From Bacteroidales bacterium UBA3868 (lineage in GTDB: Bacteria > Bacteroidota > Bacteroidia > Bacteroidales > WCHB1-69), in assembly GCA_002392325.1 (NCBI GenBank), contig DGGS01000067.1, positions 1-7,261 on the forward strand: 7,261 bases of DNA, in the 5' to 3' direction. The notes under the pieces were generated by a model. The model made no database searches. It saw only the letters and a list, made by a program, of their open reading frames with translations, and was not told the DNA's origin. The position numbers and the translations under genes are program-made. Shown here in pieces: positions 1 to 6,130 of the stretch (its first letter is position 1; every line of letters starts with the position of its first letter).

Positions 1-1
1 C

Positions 2-238
2 CGTGTGATGATTCACCAGCCGATGGGTGGCGCGCAAGGCCAGGCCTCCGACATTGAAATCGAAGCCCAGGAGATCATGAAGATCAAACGCGAGCTCTAT
101 GAGATCATCGCGGAACACACGGGCAAGGATTTCGACCAGGTTTGGAAGGATTGCGACCGCGACCACTGGATGATCGCCTCCGAAGCGAAAGAATATGGTC
201 TTATCGACCAGGTACTCTCCAACGAGCGCAGAAAATAA
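2..238 (+). CDS. clpP: ATP-dependent Clp protease proteolytic subunit ClpP (3' part only)
   Basis: This is the C-terminal third of the serine peptidase that forms the double-ring proteolytic chamber of ClpXP and related proteases. The frame is open from position 2 (an Arg codon), so the gene begins outside the window and the GTG/ATG codons near position 5 are internal. The RVMIHQP motif carries the catalytic His (codon 14-16). It is followed by GGAQGQASDIEI, which belongs to the handle region. DRDHWM carries the third triad residue, the Asp just before HW, matching E. coli Asp171. The nucleophilic Ser lies upstream of the window. The end, EYGLIDQVL, is typical of the family. The stop TAA shares its last A with the clpX ATG (TAATG), so the two genes are translationally coupled, as expected for partners of one machine. 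I am confident of the identity; only the N-terminal part is unseen. Confidence 0.96.
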   Translation, partial: RVMIHQPMGGAQGQASDIEIEAQEIMKIKRELYEIIAEHTGKDFDQVWKDCDRDHWMIASEAKEYGLIDQVLSNERRK

Positions 239-1479
239 TGGCAAAAACAAGAAAATCAGACAGAACATGTAGTTTCTGTGGACGACATATTCCGGAAGAC
301 CAGTTTCTCATAGCTGGTCTTTCTGGTCTTATATGCGGCGATTGTGTGCAGACCATCGATGGTATCATGCGTGACATGGATGCTCGGGCGAAGCGCACCG
401 CCGTGGAATCCCTGAAGATAAACCTGCTCAAACCTCACGAAATCAAAGCCCGTCTGGATGATTATGTGATTGGTCAGGATGAGGCCAAGAAGGTGCTTTC
501 TGTGGCTGTCTATAATCACTACAAGCGTATCTTGCAGTATAAAGACGAGGATAAGGATGAAGTTGAAATTGAGAAATCCAACATCCTGTTGATAGGCGAG
601 ACGGGTACTGGTAAAACATTATTGGCCAGAACGATAGCCAAATTGCTGGAAGTTCCGTTCTGCATTGCAGACGCTACTGTTTTCACGCAGGCCGGTTATG
701 TGGGTGAGGATGTGGAATCGATTCTGACCCGTTTGCTGCAAGCCGCCGATTACGATGTGGCCAAGGCTGAGCGTGGCATTGTCTTCATTGATGAGATTGA
801 CAAGGTGGCCCGCAAGGGCTCTGAAAACCCGTCCATCACACGCGATGTGTCGGGCGAGGGCGTACAGCAGGCGCTGTTAAAACTATTGGAGGGCTCTATT
901 GTGAATGTGCCGCCACAAGGCGGGCGCAAACATCCGGAGCAGGAGTTTATCCATGTGAACACGCAGAATATCCTCTTCATCGGCAGTGGTGCGTTCAACA
1001 ATCTGGAACAGATTATTGGAGAACGCATGAACACCAACGCTATTGGCTACAACAAGAAAAACCGCAATATTGACAAGGACAACATGCTGCAGTATGTTTC
1101 CGCACAGGATATCAAGCAGTTCGGTTTGATTCCGGAGTTGTGCGGCCGTTTCCCGGTCATCACTTCGTTGAACCCGTTGGATGCCCCAGCATTGAAGCGG
1201 ATTCTCACGCAACCGAAGAACGCGCTGGTGAAGCAATATGTGAAGTTGTTCAAGATGGACGGTATCACGCTCACTTTTGAGGATGCGGCGTTGGATTACA
1301 TTGTGGAAAAGGCCGTGGAACTGAAACTTGGTGCCCGCGGTTTGCGTGCCATCGTGGAGAAAATCATGACGGACGCCATGTTCGACTTTCCCAGCATGAA
1401 CAAGAAGAAGATTACGGTAACCGCCGACTACGCCCGCGAGAACTTCGAGAAGTCGATATTCTCGTTCTTGGATAAATAA
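238..1479 (+). CDS. clpX: ATP-dependent Clp protease ATP-binding subunit ClpX
   Basis: AAA+ unfoldase of 413 residues that recognises substrates, unfolds them and feeds them into ClpP in the cytoplasm. The ATG at 238 overlaps the clpP stop. An upstream in-frame start at 142 would lie inside clpP and add 32 unrelated residues. The N-terminal zinc-binding domain has four cysteines (C11, C14, C33, C36). The AAA+ core follows: Walker A GETGTGKT (120-127), pore loop GYVG (153-156), Walker B with DEID (185-188), the RKH pore loop (230-232) and the sensor-2 motif GARGLR (365-370). Length and spacing match E. coli ClpX almost residue for residue. Two small oddities: Walker A has Glu where Pro is usual, and the ClpP-docking IGF loop reads IGY (269-271). 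A strong terminator follows directly, so this is the last gene of its operon. Confidence 0.98.
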   Translation: MAKTRKSDRTCSFCGRHIPEDQFLIAGLSGLICGDCVQTIDGIMRDMDARAKRTAVESLKINLLKPHEIKARLDDYVIGQDEAKKVLSVAVYNHYKRILQYKDEDKDEVEIEKSNILLIGETGTGKTLLARTIAKLLEVPFCIADATVFTQAGYVGEDVESILTRLLQAADYDVAKAERGIVFIDEIDKVARKGSENPSITRDVSGEGVQQALLKLLEGSIVNVPPQGGRKHPEQEFIHVNTQNILFIGSGAFNNLEQIIGERMNTNAIGYNKKNRNIDKDNMLQYVSAQDIKQFGLIPELCGRFPVITSLNPLDAPALKRILTQPKNALVKQYVKLFKMDGITLTFEDAALDYIVEKAVELKLGARGLRAIVEKIMTDAMFDFPSMNKKKITVTADYARENFEKSIFSFLDK

Positions 1480-1483
1480 AAAT

Positions 1484-1517
1484 AAAGAAGGCGCGAAATT
1501 CGCGCCTTCTTTGCTTT
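1484..1517. terminator. Bidirectional intrinsic terminator between clpX and htpG
   Basis: A 12-bp perfect stem (AAAGAAGGCGCG at 1484-1495 pairing with CGCGCCTTCTTT at 1501-1512) encloses a 5-nt loop, and two further A-T pairs could extend it inward. On the + strand it is followed by GC and a T run (1515-1519). On the - strand the A-rich stretch before 1484 reads as a U tract. The hairpin starts 4 nt after the clpX stop, and its T run reaches the htpG stop codon, so one element can end both convergent transcripts. Confidence 0.9.
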
Positions 1518-3428
1518 TTACAATATCTCATAGCTCCGTTTCACAAACTCGCTGAGTTTCTCTCCCGTAAGGATGTTCTGTGAAAGCAAGGCAAGGTCAA
1601 TCATCTGTTGCACCAGTTTGCCGCGCTTTGTCTCGTCTTGTTCGTCCAATACGCGCAGTGCCAGCGGATGGTTGCCGTTCACCACAATGTTGTAGTGCTC
1701 GAAACCGCCATACATGCCCTGTTGGCCGGACACTTTCTCCATGTCTTTGAAACGGCGCATGAACTCGTTTTGGGTGATGATCACCGGCAGGTCGGTTTCG
1801 CTCAAACTCTCCACCATCACGGTGTATTTGCTCTTGTCCACATCCTTGTCGAAATACTCTTTCAGGTTTTTCTGCTGCTCGTCGGATAGTTTTGATGGTG
1901 AAACCTCATCTTTTTTCTCAATCAATTTCTCTATTACATCGGCATCTACGCGCGTGAAACGCATCTTCTCATTCTTCTGCTCCAGCATATTGATGGCGTG
2001 AGCGTCCAGGAAACCGTCCATGAGCAGTACATCATACCCCTTCTCTTTGGCGGCTTGGATGTACAGGTGCTGTTCGTCGGTGTTGGCGGCATACAACAAT
2101 ATCACCATATCGTCCTTGTTGGTCTGCAGCGCACTCACCAGATTACGGTATTCTTCAATCGTAAAATATTTACCTTCAGTGTTTTTCAGAAGATAGAAAT
2201 CCTTGATCTTGTCGTAGAATTTCTCATCCGTCAAAGAACCGTATTGCAGGAACACTTTCAGTTCGTCCCATTTCTTTTCAAAGTCCTCGCGGTTCTCCTT
2301 GAACATGGATTCCAGTTTCTCAGCCACCTTCTTGCTGATGTAGGTGGAGATTTTCTTCACATTGGAGTCGGATTGCAGGTAGGAACGCGACACATTCAGC
2401 GGAATGTCGGGCGAGTCGATGACACCGTGCAACAGTGTCATGAATTCGGGGATGATGCCTTCCAGCTCATCGGTGATATATACCTGATTGCAATAGAGTT
2501 GCACGCGGTTTTTCTTCAGGTCGAGTTGGTTTTTCACTTTCGGGAAATAGAGTACGCCCGTGAGGTTGAAGGGATAGTCCACATTGAGGTGGATTTGAAA
2601 CATCGGGTCCTCAAAATTCATAGGATAGAGTTCGTGGTAGAACTTCTTGTAGTCCTCATCGGTGAGGGAAGAAGGCGATTTCTGCCAGATAGGGTCTGTA
2701 TCGTTGATGATACGAGGCACTTGCACGGCCTCTTCCTTCGGTTCTTCCTGTTTTTCATCTTTGTTTTCGGTGTTTTCGTCCATCGGTTTGGGTTCGGGCT
2801 TGCGCCATTCGGTCTTGTTGCCACAGCGGATAGGGATGGGCAGGAAACGGCAGTATTTGGTCAATAATCCCACAATCTTGTTCTCATCCAGGAACTCTTG
2901 GGCGTCGTCGGCCACATGCAGAACGATTTCGGTGCCGCGCTCGCTCTTGTCAATTTCTTCCATGGTGAACTCGGTGGAACCGTCGCAACTCCACTTCACG
3001 GCTTTTGCACCGGTGTGCGATTTGGTGAGGATGTCCACGCGGTCGGCCACCATGAAGGAGGAGTAGAAACCCAGTCCGAAGTGCCCGATGATGTTGGCGG
3101 CATCCTGTCCTTTATACTTGGAAAGGAAGTCCTCGGCGCCGGAGAAAGCGATTTGATTGATGTATTTGTCCACTTCCTCAGCACTCATACCGATGCCATG
3201 GTCAATGACGCGGATGGTCTTGTCATCCTTGTTCACCTTCACTTCAATGGTGAGGTCGCCCAGTTCGCTGTCGGTTTTGCCCAGCGTGGCCAGCGTCTTG
3301 ATCTTTTGCGTGGCATCTACCGCATTGGAAATCAGTTCTCTAAGGAAAATTTCGTGGTCGGAGTATAAGAATTTCTTGATTACCGGAAAGATATTCTCGG
3401 TTTTGACATTGATATTACCTGTTTGCAT
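1518..3428 (-). CDS. htpG: Molecular chaperone HtpG (bacterial Hsp90)
   Basis: Cytoplasmic ATP-dependent dimeric chaperone of 636 residues. The N-terminal GHKL ATPase domain is complete: E31 and N35 in ELISNAVDA, D76 and G80 in DHGIGM, and the lid/glycine motif GHFGLGFYS at 115-123. A charged Pro/Glu/Lys-rich linker occupies about 209-234. The middle domain follows, with NVSRSYLQSD carrying the ATPase-stimulating Arg (R348). The C-terminal dimerisation domain ends in LSEFVKRSYEIL. The length is close to E. coli HtpG. From memory, many Bacteroides homologues are some 40-50 residues longer because of a charged insertion near the C-terminus, which seems absent here. The start fits the family consensus (MQTGNINVKTENIF), but no clear Shine-Dalgarno precedes it. 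The gene converges on clpX and shares its terminator. Confidence 0.98.
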   Translation of the reverse strand: MQTGNINVKTENIFPVIKKFLYSDHEIFLRELISNAVDATQKIKTLATLGKTDSELGDLTIEVKVNKDDKTIRVIDHGIGMSAEEVDKYINQIAFSGAEDFLSKYKGQDAANIIGHFGLGFYSSFMVADRVDILTKSHTGAKAVKWSCDGSTEFTMEEIDKSERGTEIVLHVADDAQEFLDENKIVGLLTKYCRFLPIPIRCGNKTEWRKPEPKPMDENTENKDEKQEEPKEEAVQVPRIINDTDPIWQKSPSSLTDEDYKKFYHELYPMNFEDPMFQIHLNVDYPFNLTGVLYFPKVKNQLDLKKNRVQLYCNQVYITDELEGIIPEFMTLLHGVIDSPDIPLNVSRSYLQSDSNVKKISTYISKKVAEKLESMFKENREDFEKKWDELKVFLQYGSLTDEKFYDKIKDFYLLKNTEGKYFTIEEYRNLVSALQTNKDDMVILLYAANTDEQHLYIQAAKEKGYDVLLMDGFLDAHAINMLEQKNEKMRFTRVDADVIEKLIEKKDEVSPSKLSDEQQKNLKEYFDKDVDKSKYTVMVESLSETDLPVIITQNEFMRRFKDMEKVSGQQGMYGGFEHYNIVVNGNHPLALRVLDEQDETKRGKLVQQMIDLALLSQNILTGEKLSEFVKRSYEIL

Positions 3429-3453
3429 AAATATGTTATTTATAATTGGTTTT

Positions 3454-3461
3454 TAAATATA
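3454..3461 (-). promoter_or_regulatory. Weak candidate -7 box for htpG
   Basis: On the - strand the sequence reads TATATTTA, seven of eight bases of the Bacteroidota -7 consensus TAnnTTTG. It lies 25 nt upstream of the htpG ATG, which would give a very short leader. No TTG-type -33 element is evident; a run of T residues occupies that region. In A/T-rich DNA such a match can arise by chance, so this is only a candidate. Confidence 0.25.
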
Positions 3462-3498
3462 GAATTGAAAAAAAAGCATTCGGTTAATCGCAAAATTT

Positions 3499-3570
3499 AT
3501 GCCAAAGATTGGGACTGACATTTTGGCGTTTTTCAATCCTGAAGATGAAAGTACCTTAAAACTTTCATAA
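3499..3570 (+). other. Possible small ORF of 23 codons (not called as a gene)
   Basis: In the 199-bp gap between htpG and the HTH gene, the + strand has an ATG-to-TAA frame encoding MPKIGTDILAFFNPEDESTL plus KLS. The composition looks protein-like, but there is no visible ribosome-binding site or promoter, and its last codons lie in the inverted repeat at 3545-3568. It may be a chance frame or a remnant. The rest of the gap is A/T-rich, and I recognise nothing else coding in it. Confidence 0.15.
3545..3568. repeat. Inverted repeat downstream of the antitoxin gene
   Basis: Two 8-bp arms, ATGAAAGT (3545-3552) and ACTTTCAT (3561-3568), are separated by 8 nt. It lies 60 bp past the stop of the HTH gene on the - strand and could fold in its transcript. 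It is A/T-rich and has no T tract after it, so it is not a convincing intrinsic terminator. It might instead be a protein-binding site or chance. Confidence 0.4.
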
Positions 3571-3597
3571 AATAAACGAGTTTCAGCCCTATTTGTG

Positions 3598-3610
3598 GAT
3601 GTGGAAGATT
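3598..3610. repeat. 13-bp direct repeat, copy 1 (flanks the toxin/antitoxin-like module)
   Basis: GATGTGGAAGATT here is repeated exactly at 4295-4307. This copy lies in non-coding DNA, 17 bp before the coding end of the HTH gene. The other copy is the last codons of the glycosyltransferase gene. Between the copies lie the toxin-like ORF, the antitoxin and their upstream control region. Confidence 0.6.
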
Positions 3611-3627
3611 AGAACAATACACAAAAC

Positions 3628-3915
3628 TTATTGCGGGACTTGCACAATAGTAACTCCGAGTGACATTTGAATGAGTGCGATAGTCTTGCATGTGAAATTA
3701 TGCCCGAAAGAAAACCATCTTGACACTTCAGATTCTTTTTTCCCTGTTAATCGTGCCAAGTCACGTTTAGTCATCCCTTTTTCCTGCAATGTCTGGTAAA
3801 TTTTTTCAGAAATACTGAAATTAAGGTCAAACGCTGCCCTTTCCTGAGGAGTAATCGAATCGAGGGAGTCTTGCAAAATGGTTGAATAAATCCGAATGTT
3901 GTTTTTCCGTTTCAT
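3628..3915 (-). CDS. XRE-family HTH protein, HigA-like antitoxin
   Basis: A 95-residue protein with one Cro/C1-type helix-turn-helix. The basic N-terminus (MKRKNN) is followed by a helical segment, then the HTH at about 36-90: helix 2 around TKRDLARLTG (49-58) and the recognition helix around KESEVSRWF (60-68). HNFTCKTIALIQMSLG then follows, a pattern I associate with Bacteroidales antitoxins placed after a toxin gene. Its ATG overlaps the stop of the upstream toxin-like ORF by 4 nt (ATGA), so translation is coupled. Toxin-first order is that of higBA modules. The likely role (inference) is to neutralise the partner and repress the shared promoter, possibly through the palindrome at 4223-4251. 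The gene is A/T-rich compared with clpX and the genes after 4292, which suits horizontal acquisition. The HTH assignment is secure; the partner's toxicity is unproven. Confidence 0.8.
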   Translation of the reverse strand: MKRKNNIRIYSTILQDSLDSITPQERAAFDLNFSISEKIYQTLQEKGMTKRDLARLTGKKESEVSRWFSFGHNFTCKTIALIQMSLGVTIVQVPQ

Positions 3916-4133
3916 AATAATTGAAATATTTTTCTTTCAATACCTGTAATGACATTTTTTTCAATCGTGATGGAACCGTCTTTTCTGGCTTCGGTGAGTA
4001 TTTTGTCAAATACTTGTAAATCAATTACATAACCACTCAATTTCTCATTTTCTTGGTAAGTGCGAGAATCCTTCACTCCACCGTTGCCTACAATAAGTAT
4101 TTGATCAGAAATGCGCAGACAATATAAACGCAA
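3912..4133 (-). CDS. Toxin-like protein of a TA module, probably 5'-truncated
   Basis: The frame from a TTG codon at 4133 encodes 73 residues beginning LRLYCLRISDQILIVGNGG, followed by KDSRTYQENEKL and a helical tail. The pattern of two beta strands, a glycine turn and a basic patch resembles the C-terminal half of RelE/HigB-like toxins, and it sits directly before an HTH antitoxin (ATGA overlap). The frame stays open upstream to 4199, adding about 22 plausible residues (..IEDHVTALSIDSRK) before a TGA at 4200-4202. That stretch contains no ATG, GTG or other TTG. Full-length toxins of this kind usually have 100 or more residues, so the N-terminal part appears lost, or a non-standard start is used. 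The TTG has no good ribosome-binding site. I read it as a decayed or minimal toxin beside an intact antitoxin. Confidence is moderate for a TA-related origin and low for activity. Confidence 0.5.
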   Translation of the reverse strand: MRLYCLRISDQILIVGNGGVKDSRTYQENEKLSGYVIDLQVFDKILTEARKDGSITIEKNVITGIERKIFQLL

Positions 4134-4207
4134 TTTTCTGGAATCAATGGAAAGAGCGGTTACATGGTCTTCTATTTTTATTGTATTATATCTGTATTTT
4201 CAAGACT

Positions 4208-4216
4208 GCAAAGATA
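4208..4216 (-). promoter_or_regulatory. Candidate -7 promoter box for the TA-like module
   Basis: The - strand reads TATCTTTGC, an exact match to the Bacteroidota -7 consensus TAnnTTTG plus a following C. Transcription would begin near 4200-4203, almost exactly where the toxin-like open frame starts. No clear TTTG -33 element is found about 19 bp upstream. That position is covered by the palindrome at 4223-4251, which suggests repression of this promoter. Confidence 0.45.
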
Positions 4217-4222
4217 ATATAT

Positions 4223-4251
4223 TTTCACATATGTTTAACATATATGTGAAA
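4223..4251. repeat. Nested palindrome, probable operator
   Basis: Ten-bp arms TTTCACATAT (4223-4232) and ATATGTGAAA (4242-4251) flank a 9-nt spacer. A second perfect palindrome with a slightly different centre lies inside: ATATGTT, T, AACATAT (4229-4243). It sits 6 bp upstream of the -7-like box on the - strand, where a repressor would block RNA polymerase. Antitoxins of the HigA type often autoregulate through such sites, so the HTH protein encoded at 3628-3915 is the natural candidate ligand (inference). The rest of 4134-4291 is A/T-rich, with no other gene that I can support. Confidence 0.55.
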
Positions 4252-4291
4252 TTTATTATCAAATAAAATCTAGTTGTGATTATTTCCGATT

Positions 4292-5050
4292 TTAGATGTG
4301 GAAGATTTTCCGGATCAGCATGGAGGGATAACCGTACAGGATGGCGGCGAAGCAGAAGAAGGTGTTGAGGATGCTGATGCGGGTGAAGTCCTTGCCCGGA
4401 CGGAAAAAGGAGACTCTTTCCTCTTGCGGCGGGTAATAGACTTTGATGGGGATGGGAATAATGGAAATGTTGCGCCAGGCGGAGCGTACGAGCATTTCCA
4501 GCTCGGCTTCGTAGCGCGAGGTGATCAGCCGCATGGTGCCCATTTTGCGCAACGGATAGAGACGGTAACCGGTTTGCGTGTCAGGCAGTTTTTTGCCTGT
4601 CTGCACGGTGAACCAGAAATTGGAAAACTTGTTGGCGAAGGTGTTCTTCTGTGGCATGTTGTCGTGCTTCAGTCCGCGGCTGCCGATGATGAGCGCGTCT
4701 GGATGCGCTTGGATGGCTTCCACAAAAGCAGGAATGTCACTGGCGTAGTGCTGGCCGTCGGAATCCAATGTGATCGCATAGCGGAAGCCGAGTTTCAGCG
4801 CCTCGCGGAACCCCGTTGCCAACGCCGTGCCTTTGCCTTTGTTGGGTTGGTAGGCGATGACATGCACGGGGGTATCACACTGACGCACCAGTTCCTCCGT
4901 ACCGTCAGTGGGGCCGTCGCAAACCACCAGAATGTCATTACAATATTCAGATACAGAGTGAATTACATCTATTATGGTTCCCGCATTGTTGTAGGTGGGG
5001 ATGATGATGCAGATGCCCAGTTCTCTCAATGTCGCCTTGTCCGCTGCCAT
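4292..5050 (-). CDS. Family-2 glycosyltransferase, dolichyl-phosphate-mannose-synthase-like
   Basis: A GT-A fold glycosyltransferase of 252 residues that probably transfers a sugar from a nucleotide donor to a lipid carrier or lipid product at the inner face of the membrane. The N-terminal strand CIIIPTYNNAGT (14-25) starts the nucleotide-binding fold. DGPTDGT (45-51), NKGKGTALATGF (70-81) and the metal-binding LDSDGQH (95-101) follow in the usual order. DTQTGYRLYP (157-166) is typical of DPM1-like enzymes. The C-terminus has a hydrophobic stretch (about 227-247) that may touch the membrane, but not the two or more clear helices of ArnC/GtrB-type proteins. The ATG overlaps the stop of the dehydratase gene by one base (TAATG), placing it in the same operon. 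GT2 genes are common in aryl-polyene/flexirubin clusters. The precise donor and acceptor cannot be read from the sequence. Confidence 0.88.
   Translation of the reverse strand: MAADKATLRELGICIIIPTYNNAGTIIDVIHSVSEYCNDILVVCDGPTDGTEELVRQCDTPVHVIAYQPNKGKGTALATGFREALKLGFRYAITLDSDGQHYASDIPAFVEAIQAHPDALIIGSRGLKHDNMPQKNTFANKFSNFWFTVQTGKKLPDTQTGYRLYPLRKMGTMRLITSRYEAELEMLVRSAWRNISIIPIPIKVYYPPQEERVSFFRPGKDFTRISILNTFFCFAAILYGYPSMLIRKIFHI
4295..4307. repeat. 13-bp direct repeat, copy 2 (end of glycosyltransferase gene)
   Basis: Exact second copy of GATGTGGAAGATT, immediately before the glycosyltransferase stop codon on the - strand, where it encodes most of the C-terminal KIFHI. If the DNA between the two copies were removed by recombination, the gene would end KIFHIHK followed by TAG at 3589-3591, only two residues longer than now. 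Confidence 0.6.
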
Positions 5051-5418
5051 TAGTTCTTGCTTACTTGAATACTCATTTTAGTGAAAACAGCATCATCGTT
5101 GCTGACCACCACTTTGACGCCAAATGTCTTATCATCAAGCGGTTCCCATGTGAGCTGATAATGGATGGTATCATGCTCTTCAGGACGAATGATTTGAAGA
5201 AACTTTATGTTTTTGGCCCGCGCCAGATGGTATTCTTCCCGCATAAGATGGGAAAACAGATCCACCGCTATCTGGACAACACACACACCGGGCGTAATGG
5301 CGTCGTTGGGAAAGTGCCCGGAATAAATTGAGTGCTCGCGATTGAGATGGACGATGAAACCAGCTTTGCTGTCGGACAAATCTTCAGAAACAATGGTAAA
5401 CAAGTTGTCTTTGAACAT
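5050..5418 (-). CDS. Hot-dog-fold 3-hydroxyacyl-ACP dehydratase (FabZ/ApeI-like)
   Basis: A 122-residue hot-dog protein predicted to dehydrate 3-hydroxyacyl-ACP during elongation of an acyl or polyene chain in the cytoplasm. The core motif is GHFPNDAITPGVCVVQIAV (34-52). H35 matches the catalytic His of FabZ, and PGV is the conserved turn. At the position of the FabZ catalytic Glu (14 residues after the His) there is Gln (Q49). This may reflect a specialised dehydratase of the aryl-polyene ApeI type, an altered mechanism or a binding-only role. The length is slightly shorter than FabZ (about 145-150). The start lies 8 nt after the LolA-like stop, and the stop overlaps the glycosyltransferase ATG, so the gene is embedded in an operon rather than in a housekeeping fatty-acid locus. 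The fold assignment is firm; the exact substrate is inferred. Confidence 0.82.
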   Translation of the reverse strand: MFKDNLFTIVSEDLSDSKAGFIVHLNREHSIYSGHFPNDAITPGVCVVQIAVDLFSHLMREEYHLARAKNIKFLQIIRPEEHDTIHYQLTWEPLDDKTFGVKVVVSNDDAVFTKMSIQVSKN

Positions 5419-5426
5419 GGGCGGGA

Positions 5427-6062
5427 CTATTTGAAAAGCGTATCGGAAAGGGTGGTGTTGGTTTTCTTGTCGGAAAAGATGATGGTGGTCACATCGCCAT
5501 TGGCCTCGTTGAGTACCACTCTGTCGGCCAAGTGGCTACTGCCGTTCAGCGTAATGGTGATGTTCTTGTAGTAGGTTTTGATTTTCTTGTTGAGAGGAGT
5601 GAGCACCGCGGTGATGTTGCCGGACTTGTCCTTGTAATACCGGGCGTTGAAGTCGGCGTTGTCTTTCAGAAAGGTGCCATTGATGGTGTTGATGATCATG
5701 TTGCCCATTTCGCCGAGCATTTTATTGGGATTCGAAACTGTGCCTTTGTCGGTTTTCAGCAACACTTTGCCATTGGTGAAGATGACGGTGGTGGCTTTGG
5801 GCGAAGTGTATTCCCAGCGCAGCTGTTTCGGCGATTTGTACATCATTTTGCCCTTTTGTGTCACCTTTTCGGTGAGCAGCGATGATTTCTTTTCCTGAGT
5901 GAAGTTGGCCGACAGGGTGGAAAGCTGTTTGTGCGCTTTCTCAATGGCGGTCACCAAAGCGGTTCTTTTCTCGCCAGTAACCTCCGTGCCGGCAGTCGTT
6001 TGCGCGAACGCGACGCTGGAAGCAAAGAGTACGGCAGTTATGATAAGGATGAGTTTTTTCAT
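5427..6062 (-). CDS. LolA-like outer-membrane lipoprotein carrier protein, secreted
   Basis: A periplasmic carrier-like protein of 211 residues. The start at 6062 gives a classic signal peptide: MKK, a hydrophobic core (LILIITAVLF), and AFA before Q21 as the likely signal peptidase I site. The ATG at 6101 would place 13 residues ahead of the signal peptide and is less likely. The mature part has LolA/LolB features: ANFTQEKKSSLL near 65, then GKMMYKSPKQLRWEY, where the Trp follows an Arg as in LolA, then alternating short strands of an open half-barrel that binds acyl chains. LolA binds lipoproteins in the periplasm. Copies inside aryl-polyene/flexirubin-type clusters are thought to handle the hydrophobic product or its carrier. 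A good -7 box lies 69 nt upstream, so the gene may have its own promoter as well as read-through from the genes to its right. Housekeeping lolA cannot be excluded, but its neighbours argue against it. Confidence 0.85.
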   Translation of the reverse strand: MKKLILIITAVLFASSVAFAQTTAGTEVTGEKRTALVTAIEKAHKQLSTLSANFTQEKKSSLLTEKVTQKGKMMYKSPKQLRWEYTSPKATTVIFTNGKVLLKTDKGTVSNPNKMLGEMGNMIINTINGTFLKDNADFNARYYKDKSGNITAVLTPLNKKIKTYYKNITITLNGSSHLADRVVLNEANGDVTTIIFSDKKTNTTLSDTLFK

Positions 6063-6130
6063 AATTTTGATAAAGTTGGGATGTAATGAATAGAGAAGCA
6101 AAAAAGTTCGTGTAGTTTAAATTCAGTCGG

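Noticed and set aside
142..237. Upstream in-frame start for clpX at 142
   Set aside because: It lies inside clpP and would add 32 residues unlike any ClpX N-terminus. The ATG at 238 matches the family start and the TAATG coupling.
1998..3368. Long + strand open frames opposite htpG (for example 1998-2867 and 2898-3368)
   Set aside because: They lie fully antisense to a well-recognised htpG, have repetitive Val/Phe/His-rich composition, and contain no recognisable domain; codon-bias shadows.
3827..4024. A 65-codon - strand frame overlapping the toxin-like and HTH genes
   Set aside because: It is out of frame with both, has low-complexity Lys/Tyr/Ser composition, and shows no family signal.
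4203..4241. ATG at 4241 in the toxin frame, reading MLNICENILSLQS before TGA
   Set aside because: It runs through the palindrome and the promoter-like box and stops before the toxin domain. It is probably coincidental, although a stop mutation in a once longer gene cannot be wholly excluded.
4298..5053. A 251-codon + strand frame opposite the glycosyltransferase
   Set aside because: It mirrors the GT2 gene end to end. The - strand has clear GT2 motifs, while the + translation has none.
6063..6101. Longer LolA-like start at 6101
   Set aside because: It would put 13 residues ahead of a textbook MKK signal peptide.
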